Assembly: GCA_964057225.1 (NCBI GenBank)
Contig: OZ059897.1
Location: 15,624,001-15,688,000, forward strand
DNA length: 64,000 nt
Reading direction: 5' to 3'
DNA from: Auanema rhodensis
Lineage: Eukaryota > Nematoda > Chromadorea > Rhabditida > Rhabditidae
Under the pieces are notes generated by a model. The model worked only from the letters and a program-made list of their open reading frames with translations, was not told the origin of the DNA and made no database searches. Position 1 is the first letter of the stretch. Each line of letters begins with the position of its first letter. Below are positions 50,701 to 61,474 of the stretch, one piece after another. Both the position numbers and the translations under genes were made by a program.

Positions 50701-53700
50701 AGCAAACCATTGTTGTGCTGAACGTCAACAACATATCCAGCATAGGGATCAAGTTGCATGTTCGGACATCTGATCAGTCACAACAATCGGAAATTTGACC
50801 TTAGGCCCAGTTAGTATCTCAGAGTCAGCTATATTGCTTTGGCTTTAAGAAAAAACCGGATTTACGGCAATTTCAGCTGACTGAGAGTCAATGTCTGCTT
50901 GGTTATTTCTCTGAATCGGAGCTTGGTAGTGCTAATTACACACGCTGACCGACCGATGGACTTCCTCTTCATGCTTTCTTGTCTTTTCCCTCTTGTCCAT
51001 TTACTCGTGGAAAAATTTTTTTCAAAAACATGAATTGCTTTGAAAGCCTCATGATGAATGATCCAGCATTTCGGAAAGCAATGAATATCACGTAATGCGT
51101 CGCTTTAAAAGAAAGAATACAGACTATTTTAACGTTCTGAATGTCTTTCCTACGACTTTTCCATAGTTTTTTCTTCAATATTGTATTCTAATCTTTTAAA
51201 GTAATAAGCGTTTTTATTGCTCTTTACATGCACTAAAGTTCCATTTCTTCTTCTTTTTTCAACTTTCTTTTGTCAAATGTGAACCAAGAATGGCTTGAAA
51301 CTACAATGTTTCAATAGTTTGTACTAGGAATACTGGCTGATTAACTGACTGGATACATGATTACTCACTAAAAACGAACGAAAAAAAGCGAACAAAACCA
51401 GGAATCAGATTGGTTCTTGCTCTTATAGCTTCTTTTCTTCAAGCGCTAGTCTCCGTCAGCAGCTGTAGCAGTAACAACATGCCGACAGAAAAATAGAAGG
51501 CTGGAACAAGAGATGGAGAGTGAAAGGGAGAGAAAAAGAACGAGGGAGTATTGTAATGAACTGCAGAGAGTTAGAAAGGTAGACGTTCGGAAGAGATGGG
51601 ACAAGAAGCAAAAATAGAGAGAGATATATAGAAAAAAGAGGGAGAGAAGGAGAGATAGAGGGAGAGAGAGAGAAAAAGGGAGAACGTAACCAAGATTTAA
51701 CGGGAGACAGGCAGACAACAAAAATGGTTTAGAAAGACTACAGATCAAGTTAAATTTTGGAAACAAACAACAGTGCGAAGCAATTTTACAACCGTTCTGC
51801 ACTCATGAGCTGCTAGATGCCTGACTGGTAGCACAATATATTGAATCGAGAAAAACAAATGAAAAGAACACATAGAAAGAGGCAACATCGACCATAGTCT
51901 GAATGAGAGGATAACTTGAAAGTAGCTTCTTCATAGTTAACTAAAGCTTATAACAAGGGTGATGATGATGATGACGAAGATGAACCCAGTGCTGTCTTCA
52001 TTTGATGACGACAACGATGGCTTGTTCCGAAGAAGAGTAGTAGGCGGGATAAATATGATGACATCAAAATTAGTATCAAATGTTAAAAGATTTTCAATAA
52101 TTGATTAATTATTATAAATAATATTATCTAATTAATGAATTAAACCTTCAACATGATTGAATAGAAAATGTAATAAAAATGATTATTATCATATAATCAA
52201 AACAAATTTCTCAAAAACTAATGAAGAAATCAGGCTCATATAACAAGAAATTAATTACAATTTCAAATATTTTTACACTAATTGTCATTTTATATAGTTT
52301 ATATGAGAAAATGATTTGATTGTTCTATCGTCAACCTTATTTCTTATGAACATAATTTTCAAATATAGATACTATTGTCATGCATATTGACATTTTTCTT
52401 TTGATTTATCAGAATAAATGTATGCATGAACATAAGAATTGTTGGATGAATGAAATGCAAGAGAAAAGATAATAATCATGTGAATATTTAGTAATAAATA
52501 CAAAAAATATTATATATATAATAATAAAAAGTTTTAAAAAATTTTCAAAAAAAAATGATCTACATTCATTAAGAACTTTTTTTGTCCTCTCATTCTTAAT
52601 TATTATTGAAAAAAGTCTAGATTATACAAAGATTATTTTCTTATTAAATATTATGAGGTATGGGTATATACTAAAAATCACTTTTAAGAAATAGAGAGGG
52701 ACAGAGAGAAAAAAAAGTGTCGGAAAGAGGAAAGTAAATGAAATACTAATACGAGAAATTTAAAGGAAAGAAGGATTAAAGTCAAAATAACTATAATACT
52801 AAATCAGATAATATAAATGAATATATAATATTTTGTATATTATCCATGATTATTTGAAAGATTAATTTAAAAAATGAAAAAGTGAGTATACAAAATTGAA
52901 ATGGTTTAAGAGCCCGAAAAGCGTAATACTTATTTGATTCAAAGTGACATTTCCGCTATACTGAACAGCAACATGTCCTGAGGGCTAGATCGCGTGGAAA
53001 AGAATATTCAGGAAAAAGCACTGGATATAGAAAATTGGGAAGTGTGCAAGTTAGCCAATGCTGAAACTGCTTCAACTTCATGAAGTGACCATCGGAATAA
53101 GGTGAAATTGGCAAAAGGGAGTAGCAAGACCAAGAGACTGGTGGTGGATTGGATAGAATGTTAAATAGTAAAATAGAAAGTTGGGTGGAAAAAGAACTAA
53201 GAACTGGCTGACTGGCTGACAAATATGTGTATTATAGAATGCCAAACCCGAACTCAGAAATTAATAATGGAAAAGTTTAGGAAAAACCCTTGAAAGTTCC
53301 TTGTTTGAGAAGCTGAAAGCCAAAATGCAGATACTTGCATTCAATTCAAACCAATAACTATTCGTAAGTATTTTAATTATAATAATAACACATATATAAA
53401 TGAGAATAAGGAATAATAGTAGTTATAATAATATGGTTATGTTGAAAAAATTAAAAAAAATAATAATTTTGAAAGAAACGTACTTGTATTAGCTTCCGGG
53501 AAGCTGTTTAATGACTGCGTTTTAACCATACTTGGAGATGTTGCCAATGTTGTCACGATAGTTGGTGGCGGATTCTGAGTCTGGGGATAGATTGTTGAAC
53601 GATTGACCGTTGTAGTTGTCCCGCTCGAATTTGATCGGGTAGGAGTGAGCAGCAACGTGGTCGTTGTAGCTGTTGAGGTAGAAGTACTGGAGCTAATGGT

Positions 53701-53814
53701 TAGATCAGATTCGTGAGCAACAGGACTATCTGACGACAACGCAGCCGTAGACGACGGGTTCGCTGCCGTTGAGACAAAAGAACCCGTGGAGAAAAGGCGT
53801 ATGCGTGAGCCCAT
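35160..53814 (-). CDS. MARCH-type membrane RING-CH E3 ubiquitin ligase (MARCH1/8-like), 11 exons
   Basis: Exons in transcript order are 53814-53484, 45472-45392, 39272-39163, 37479-37368, 37280-37216, 37116-37027, 36823-36675, 36629-36476, 36429-36337, 35718-35586 and 35224-35160. All junctions are GT-AG and in phase, giving 460 aa. Residues 1-198 are Ser/Thr-rich without a known domain. A C4HC3 RING-CH domain spans about 199-252: ILCRICHCC, PLISPCRCSGTLQYVH, SCLMHWL and AICELC. Two hydrophobic spans follow at about 279-300 and 373-393, with an Ala/Thr-rich loop between them. The tail is charged and ends VIVIE. MARCH proteins ubiquitinate membrane proteins and steer endocytosis (family knowledge); the sequence near the RING is closest to MARCH1/8. 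The RING and TM exons are firm. The three upstream exons are supported by splice sites and phase only. The ATG at 53814 directly follows an acceptor (GTTTTAG), so the gene may begin further upstream. Confidence 0.85.
35225..37367 (-). other. Short 3' introns of the MARCH-type gene
   Basis: Introns between the seven 3' exons are 46 to 618 nt. The 361-nt intron 35225-35585 has an AT dinucleotide run at 35505-35533. The 618-nt intron 35719-36336 is AT-rich. Nothing else was found in them. Confidence 0.7.
37480..39162 (-). other. Intron before the RING-CH exon
   Basis: A 1683-nt AT-rich intron. It contains the candidate alternative first exon at 38654-38731 and a GA-rich tract near 38480-38530. 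Confidence 0.55.
38654..38731 (-). CDS. Candidate alternative first exon of the MARCH-type gene
   Basis: An ATG opens 26 codons beginning MAIVVVVVIVVVLGIIYT and ending at CAG followed by donor GTGTTG. The phase (0) fits the acceptor at 37480. The hydrophobic run could act as a signal anchor. No homology supports it, and low complexity makes chance possible. Confidence 0.3.
40221..40282 (+). repeat. GA-rich tract
   Basis: Interrupted (GA)n on the plus strand, pyrimidine-rich in the MARCH transcript sense. Confidence 0.9.
40833..40880 (+). repeat. CT dinucleotide tract
   Basis: Pure (TC)n, about 24 repeats, 550 bp right of the GA tract at 40221-40282. Confidence 0.95.
43282..43306 (+). repeat. 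GA dinucleotide tract
   Basis: Pure (GA)n inside an intron of the MARCH-type gene. Confidence 0.9.
43723..43791 (-). CDS. Candidate alternative first exon (second) of the MARCH-type gene
   Basis: An ATG opens 23 codons (start MNYVMDPLSLIVADEEQ) ending at CAA before donor GTAAAC, phase 0. The phase would allow splicing to the acceptor at 37480. An internal TTTCTCTTATAG could instead be an acceptor. Support is splice-site pattern only. Confidence 0.22.
43856..43915 (+). repeat. C8 and CT-rich tract
   Basis: A run of eight C residues followed by interrupted (CT)n. Confidence 0.85.
44726..44789 (+). repeat. GA dinucleotide tract
   Basis: About 64 bp of (GA)n with few interruptions. It causes Arg/Glu-repeat and Leu/Ser-repeat frames on opposite strands, which are not genes. 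Confidence 0.95.
45473..53483 (-). other. MARCH-type gene intron (8011 nt)
   Basis: The largest intron. It has a CT tract at 46027-46110, less AT-rich islands near 45640-45960, 46920-47140 and 50100-50960 with no recognisable coding content, and long purine-rich stretches on the plus strand (for example 51500-51690). The 103-codon plus-strand frame at 47374-47685 matches no family I recognise. Confidence 0.5.
46027..46110 (+). repeat. CT-rich tract
   Basis: Interrupted (CT)n in the largest MARCH-type intron. Confidence 0.9.
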
Positions 53815-56800
53815 CTAAAACACGAAACATGAACTTTGAAGTTAAAAAAGAAGGATGGGAACGACAAATAGAATATACGGTTTGGAGGGAAAAGCTACGT
53901 GAAGCAGAGAAGGCAAAGAAAGATGAGATTTGTGTATATGTAAGAAAGGTTCTACATTCTTATGAAGTTAATAGACAGAAGTCGATATATGAATGAAGTA
54001 AGAAGACAGGGAGCAGAAAACTGACGAACTGCTCTACTGGAGGGATTGTAAATGGCTTGAACGAATAAGAACTGACGTAGCTCGGTGTGGAACATCAACA
54101 GAGAACAACGACGTCGACTGGGAGCAGTGAGAACTATAGAGGGCAAGATATGGAGGCAGAGTGGGTGATGTGGAAAATGAAAAGAAAGACGAAGCAAGTA
54201 CAACTTAGGGTCACATAATGCCGAACTTAAAAGCTGTATTCTGGTTGGCAAGTGGGTCAGGCTCTCTCTCTCTTTCTTCTTTTTTTCTCTCTATCTCTCT
54301 TTCTTCGTTGGTATTTATATATTTTGTTTCTGTTCATCGCTATCTCACTGTGTAGGTCTCTGATACTTTTATGGCTTAGATAGAGAAAAACGACATGAGA
54401 CGCCACCAGAATTGAAAACGGAAAAGCCGAGAAACAACTGAAGCACAAGAGGAAAAAGGAAAACGAGAAAAGGAGGCAGCCTAATCGAGCTGTTGTAGAT
54501 AAAGTCTAAGATCGAGGGTATTATGTAAAAGACGAAGAGAAATCAGAGACAAAATTCCTCATTGTGCTATGAGCTTAAAGATCGACGAGCAAGTAAGTGA
54601 AGAGCCAAATGATGTTATCTGAGGACAACAGTTAGATGAGAAGCCAATGAAAGCTGATTCTCGTTCAGTTTCTCTCGTTCTCTTATTTTCTGTCTTGTCT
54701 CCGTAATTTGCTTGTCGTCCTTCTCAGTGTCTCAATCAGTTTCATTGGTTCGAACTGTGAGATTTGAACGAAAAAAAAGTTCAAAATTTGCTTATTTTCC
54801 ATAAAAAGGATTTGCATCCAAATGACAAGGCTCAGTCCCGGAAGTATGAAGTTTATTTTATTTGAAAGACTTTAAGGAACTGGGTTATAATCAAGTTTAA
54901 AATCATGAACGTAGTAAGTCAATTTTAGAAACATTGCGTCTTAAGAATAGTGAAATAAATTGAAGAAACAAATCTAGACAGAAGGAATAATTAGGTTTCT
55001 TCTCTCAAGAATATTAAAAGAATGTGATTGATCCCTGTTTTTGAGATCAATTAAGAATAATTTTAGGTAGAATTTGAAATTACTGATCTTAAAGGAAAAA
55101 ATTGAACTTTGTAATTATCAAATCGTCCCCAGCTTCCAACTTTCGCTCCCTCTTTATCTAGATACATCTTTCTTACTCATTCATTCTCTATATTTTCATT
55201 ATTAATCAATTGCTCACTGAAAAGAATAGAAATAAACGAACTTAGAGAAAGATAGTAGAATTAAAGAAAATATGATGTACTATAACGAATAAATGATTAT
55301 AGTTCAGAAATTTGATTGAATTGAAAACTTCATAAGCAATATGTGGAAGAACAGAATAATAAAAAGAAAAGTTGAAAATGAAGAGAGAGATTATGCAGAT
55401 ATGGGAAAGATCTTACAAATAAATAGAAGGATTAGTGTTATTTTTTAAAAAAAATAAAAACTTTTATGAAATACACAGAAAAAAATGAATATATTTCATT
55501 AAATTCGTATAATATAAAAAGCAAAATATAAAATTACTAAAAGATTCATATGTTTCCAGGAAAAATTGCGTGAAATTTGACGTCACGAGATACATTCATG
55601 GCGAGCTGCCATTTATTTGCATGAAGATAAGCGAAACGGTTGATTTTCTCATTCACTATTAAAATCTTTTTCCTTTTTTTTCTTATTTATCTCTGATCCC
55701 TTAGTTTTCTCGAAAAAAAAACTAAAAACTATATGAAAATTCTCTTAATAAACAATTTTTCTTTGATGTTTTGCATAATATACTGCTTGAACTATTTTAC
55801 TTACGTAGAGTTTGTAGAACTCAAATAAGTAGAGAAAAGTGATCGAATGAATAGATTAAGACATTAAAAGTTGGAAAACAGTTGAGGTTATAGAATAGGA
55901 AACGAGAAATAGAAAATAGTGACAACATTCTATAAACTGATGAATATAGTTGTTAGGTGGGGAGGGGGGGGATAAAACCAAAATCTCAAGCTTAAACCTA
56001 GTTTTAAAGAATAACTGCTCTTCAACAATGCCTATTTACAGCATGGCTCACTCTTTTATCCTAAATCATCCGTCTTAACTTAGTTTGGCTGTTTCTCCTC
56101 ACTTGATTCGTGTTTCGATCTTCTTTACCCAAATTTTGCGAACAAAATCACTAAACAAACCCATCATCTGTTCTTTAAGCTAACGGAAACATGATATTAG
56201 AAATGTGTTCTTTATATCGTGCAGAAGGCTTACAACGTCTAATTACAGAGGACAGCACAAGTAAAGCTTTCAAAAATCCTAAATCAGAATCCCAGCTCAG
56301 GAATTCAGAATACATCAGTGCATATAGGACTAGCTTTTATTTCGAGCATTTGCCCTATTGCCTCGGGGGGTGCGTGAATGGTGGAGGATATTTTTTCAAA
56401 GGACGTTGCTAAAGATAAGGAAACTTTCTCTTCTTCCCCCGATTGCTCTTTGAGAAATACAACTACTGACAACGTAACCAGCCAACCATACATGTTACTT
56501 GTATTCAAGAATTTAGATGATGCCATATAGCGAAAGTAAGGACAACAGGAAAGAAATTTCAGTAAAGATGAAGGGACACAGCTAAGTATGAAGCGAAACA
56601 TATGGATGAGCAACCATTTTGGTTCATTTTTGAAGCAAAAAACTTGTTGAATGATAGATGGCAATGTGTCATGACAAGGTCGAAGAGACCCATCACTAAC
56701 ACCATCAGCACCCCATTTTCTTCTTATTGGAGAAGAGGAATAAAGGAAAATTCTTGTAACTAAGAAAGGTTGATCCCGGAAGTGTTAGATGAGACGGAGG

Positions 56801-58238
56801 AATGCATCGAATATTTGAAGAACCGGAAAGCAGCTTTGAACTTAAAATCTTCTCATACATATGGAAAAACGTGAGTTTCATGACATGTTTCTGATGAGTA
56901 TGATGTAGCAAATGATAATGTTTGTATGTTGAAGTTGACATTTCTTAGAATTGTGGCGAGGTTCAGGTGAAATTCGTTAGATATGGAGAAATCAAGTTCA
57001 GAAAGAAAAGAAATATAGGTAGAGACGAGAGATAGAGAGCAAAAAGGTGATAAGTAGAACTAGGAGTGAGAACACGCAAACTCAACTTAAATGCTATTTT
57101 CAAGATGCACATCAGGATTTGCAAATCACAATAGATCACTTTTAATGAAAACATTAGCGGACGCAGAGCAAGATTTTAACTTTTTTTAAGAATAAATCAG
57201 CTAAGAGCTCCTGCAAAGATGGATAGAGCTTTGGGAATTTTTCTGCAATGGTAAGCAGGAAGGAATGAAGGGAAAAGAGGACCACTATAAAAAAAACGGC
57301 AGCAGATGAAGCACCATGCAAGGCAAGCCCTGACGTGGAGGTAAATAAACAGCATTTTTAATTGCTGAATAATGTTGGAAAATAAAAAAAGTGAGAAAAG
57401 AAGATGAGGAGAGAAAGTGTAGAAAAAATACTAGTAAGCGCAGTAGCAGCAGTTGAAGTAAAGAGGATAAGAGAAAAAGATATGTAGAAGCTCAGCATGA
57501 GAAGTGAGGTTAGTTTAGGTGGAGGAGCAGTAGAAAAAATAAGACAAAAATGCAAAAAAAAAGAAGAAAATGAAACAGAAAATAGGAAAAATATCAAAAT
57601 ATGAGTACGAAATAACGAAGAATAGCAGAGAGAGCGAGAAGGATGAAGAGAAGAATTGTAACGAACACATCATAAACTGGACGTCTCTTAACATAAATAA
57701 TCTATTTGAATAACTTTTTTGACAAAATGATTTGAAAAGGAAAGTAAAAAAAGAATTTGAGAACAAAATACTGGATGAACACTAGCAGGTAGCATAAAGA
57801 TTTGGGCCGAAAAAATAAAATTTGAGAAAAGCGATGCACTAAATAAGCCATAACAAGCGGAAAAATAGACAAGGAACAAGGCATGATGAGCATGATTTAG
57901 AAAAGCAAAATTAGAGTATATGCTTCAAGCTTATATATGATTCTTTGTCATCTTCAACTATAGGCTTAGACAATATAATATGCACATATATAATATGAAG
58001 TTAAATATAATATATAGTATAATTAAAAAGAATAAAAAAATAAACGATTAAAAGAGAATGAATGAATGAATAAATGAAAGAGAGAAAGAGAGAGAGATGA
58101 AGAGAGAGAGAATGATAGAAAGAGAAAAGGTGAATATATATGTGACAATAAGAGAGTAAAAAAGAGAGAAAACGAAAAAAAAGAGAAAAAAAGAAAGAGG
58201 GAAGCAAAAAAAAAAGAAAAAATGCAATAAAAGAAAAC
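53815..58238 (-). other. Region upstream of MARCH ATG exon to candidate exon 58239-58289
   Basis: Starts (minus sense) with the acceptor GTTTTAG abutting the ATG. AT-rich with CT and GA tracts (54263-54305; 58070-58120). Less AT-rich islands near 54000-54260 and 56000-56760 show no known domain. It is an intron if the upstream exons are real; otherwise it includes the promoter. Confidence 0.4.
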
Positions 58239-58289
58239 CTCGCAAAGCAGGGATCGTTTCCGCGAGAGACGTGTTGCTGATTGCTTGAG
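58239..58289 (-). CDS. Candidate 51-nt upstream exon of the MARCH-type gene
   Basis: Acceptor TTTTATTTTTCAG precedes 51 GC-richer bases ending GAG before donor GTTTTC. The length is a multiple of three and would link in phase 0 to the ATG exon at 53814, reading LKQSATRLSRKRSLLCE. No homology; splice and phase support only. Confidence 0.35.
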
Positions 58290-61200
58290 CTGAAAAATAA
58301 AAGCTAAACATCCTTTTATGCTTTTATTTTTTTTTCTACTCTCATCTTCTTCTTGTCGTTACTTTTACCTCTCTCTCTCCCTCTCACTTCCTCATTCTCC
58401 TTCTCTCTACTTGTTTCTCTGCTTCTCTACACCTTCTGACACTCTTCGTGTTCTTTCACATGTCGCAGTTAAAATCATTATTTTCAAAAAAAATTATATA
58501 TTCAAAGATCTTCGATCGCCACCTGGTTGAGCTACAACTTCACACATCTTTCAATACAGCAGAAATCATTGAAAGTTGAATATACAAGACGATTTTGAAG
58601 ATACTTCATCACTTGAAGTGTTGTATGTACTTGGATAATTATACGACAACTTGAGCTAACACTATACATAAGGGGGAATAAGATATGGATAGAAGTAGGT
58701 AGATAGAGAGGAAGTAGAAAAACGAACTTTAATTTTAAAAATATCAGAATAACGTAGTATGGTTCTGATAAGAAATAAGAGGATAACATCCTCTGGTCGT
58801 TTTTTATCAAAAAAAGTTGAAAATGGATTCAATAATACTTCCTACTGAAGTGGAAAAAAGTAATTCAAAGTCGGAGTGTGTGAAGGTGACAGTTAGACAT
58901 GTGTTAAAGCTTCGATGCTCGAACAATAGCAATGACAAGGGAAAACAGTTGAAGTTCACAGCTAAATTGAGCTTCATTCAAATGTATATTCGGATGGATA
59001 AAGACGAACTAGAGATGAGGAGTACATCTAAGAAGACGAGTTGTTACGGCGAAAAACAAAAAATAGTGAGAAGGTCTTCAGGCTTGAGCTATTGCTATCG
59101 TGTGATCGACATCGCATTCAGGCAATGTGTGAGAAAGAAGACAACGAAGAAGAGGACGAAAAGAGAAAATGAACGATGGATGGGTAGATGGCAAGATCGG
59201 ATGAAAAGACGACGACGAAGACTACGAAAAACACGTGAGAGTACGTCGTACTTGCAAGCCTGATTTGATTCTCACAGCCTTACGTAATGAAATGGAAATT
59301 TCAAGCTTAATTCTTATTTGGCAACTAAGTGGAGCTAAAATTCAGATTGTCATTTGAGAACGAGTGATGTTTTATACAGTTAAGCAGACAGAGTATATTA
59401 GTCTTATATCTGTTTAACCTGTGGTATTCCAAGCAACTAGTGCTTGACATTAAGACTTATGAGTAAACCTTTATGCTTAATGTTATCTGAGTCTGTGTAG
59501 CTAATTTATTTCCCAGAGTAGTTTGGCATCAACGGAAATCAATCCATTTAGGATCTCAGAGGATATATAACAGAGCAAAAGAAATACTTATAGAAAAAAA
59601 GGCTATATAAGAAATATAAAATCAAAAAGAGCAATTTTTAATAAATTAAAACTAAAATATAATTAATACATTATCATAATCTATATAGCAAAAATTGAAA
59701 AGAGCTGAATAAAGGTTGTTAAGCAGCTAAGATAAATATAATTCAACTTGACTACAATACTTTAATAATCAATTGTAATCATATCATAGATTAATGGCAC
59801 TAAACCTAATTTCAAAGGGTTCTAGCTCAGCTGTTCCCACCTGGCTCATTTCCTCAAATACACATATTGACCGAATAGGTTTGTGCAGAGCTTTGTCATC
59901 GATTCTACACAAGGAATTTAGAAATTGAGAATATTAATATTTTAGTTAGAATATAATATGTGGAAAATATTCAAACTAACTATTTCCAATTGATAAGAAG
60001 TGAAGTCATATAATTGGCATAAACCCTGGGCAGGCAAAAAAAATTAGCCTTCAATTCCTATTTATGGAATATGTCGGCTTATCCTTTGACGTTTTTTATT
60101 AAACTGAGAAGAATATAATAGGAAATCGGGAAAAAGGTTCGTAAAAGCCTAAGAGATAAGATTCTGACGTCTTTCATACCTCAAGATGAATACAAACTAT
60201 GTACAATCTAGCTAATCAAACGAAATACTCTTCGAAAAGTTTTTACACAAGTTTTTGAGTTTTCGAACTCGTGATTCTACTTTGATACTTATAGTTCATC
60301 AAAACATTGAATAATAATAATTATTCGCTTTGATATATAACTTTTTGAAATAAAAAAAATAACTAAAAGTATATAAAATAAAGTAAAGTTAATGAGAATG
60401 ACGGGAAAAAAAATATTCAAAAACCTCCTACGATGTGATTACTTATATAAAAAAAACTAATCAGTAAATACTTAATTATTAATGTATAAGACAAATTTCC
60501 TAATGTTGAGATTGAATCAGAAAAAAACACTAATACTATATTAGTCTTTAGATGTTAATTTTGTTCCAAATTGCCAGATTTCATCTATGATGTTAGAAAA
60601 CAAAAAATATATTTGACTATTGCAACTTTCTGAATACTAAATTTAGCTTACATGCTGCTCATTCTTATTGTAATATCTTAAACTGGCTTCTTAATTTGAA
60701 TTTTACAACGAAAATAAAAAACACATAAAGAAAAAATTCTTTATAGTTAATAAGTGTTGTTTAATTATTAATTTTGGTTATTTTTCTTATTACAAATCTC
60801 TTCATTTCCTTTGATAAAATAATCGTTTTCCTTGACTCCATTTTATCTATCTATCTCTCTCATTCAATTTTATTTATCTTCTTATCAATCTTTCTATCAA
60901 TCTTTTTCTCTTTTTCTTTACCTCTCTATCTCTCATTTTCACTCTATCATAGCTTAATCTTCTGTTACTTCATTCTTATTCTACGTCTTTTCCACATCTT
61001 TCGTGACCACATTCCAACTTCGTGTTTCTATGCCTTACCAAGGCTACTCAACCCCTCTTCTCAACAAAAATAATTTTAAAATTGATTTTTGAACAAAAAA
61101 AACAAAACGAAGTGGAAAACAAACTAAACTTTCTACGAACTAACCATTTAGTTTATTTGACAGATGAGAGAGAAATAAATCACCAAATATACAAGAGTAA

Positions 61201-61433
61201 GGGACAAACAGAGAAAACACATAATTGCTTTCGATGATAAAGGTCATATGATTTTCTAATTTTATAAGATTTAGTTTATTTATTAACAGATATACTTATT
61301 TTATAATTTGAAAAATGCAAAATGTTGATCATCCATCAACTACCTCATAAGAGAAGTCGCATTTCTTTCTCTCTCTCTTTCATTCATTCACAAACTATTT
61401 AACAAAAAAAAATTAAAAATTAAATTAACTGAC
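58290..61433 (-). other. Interval between candidate upstream exons
   Basis: AT-rich, with pyrimidine-rich plus-strand runs at 58365-58410 and 60845-60955. An unrecognised basic 148-codon frame lies at 58817-59263 on the plus strand. No gene is supported. Confidence 0.4.
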
Positions 61434-61474
61434 CTGTTGATCACTGCTAAATTGGCTGAATGAGCAAGGTGACT
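61434..61474 (-). CDS. Candidate 41-nt upstream microexon of the MARCH-type gene
   Basis: Acceptor TTTTTTTTTTCAG and donor CAG|GTCAGT flank 41 nt. Read from phase 1 it gives SPCSFSQFSSDQQ and ends in phase 0, compatible with the exon at 58239-58289 or the ATG exon at 53814. The preceding exon was not found in the window. Confidence 0.35.
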
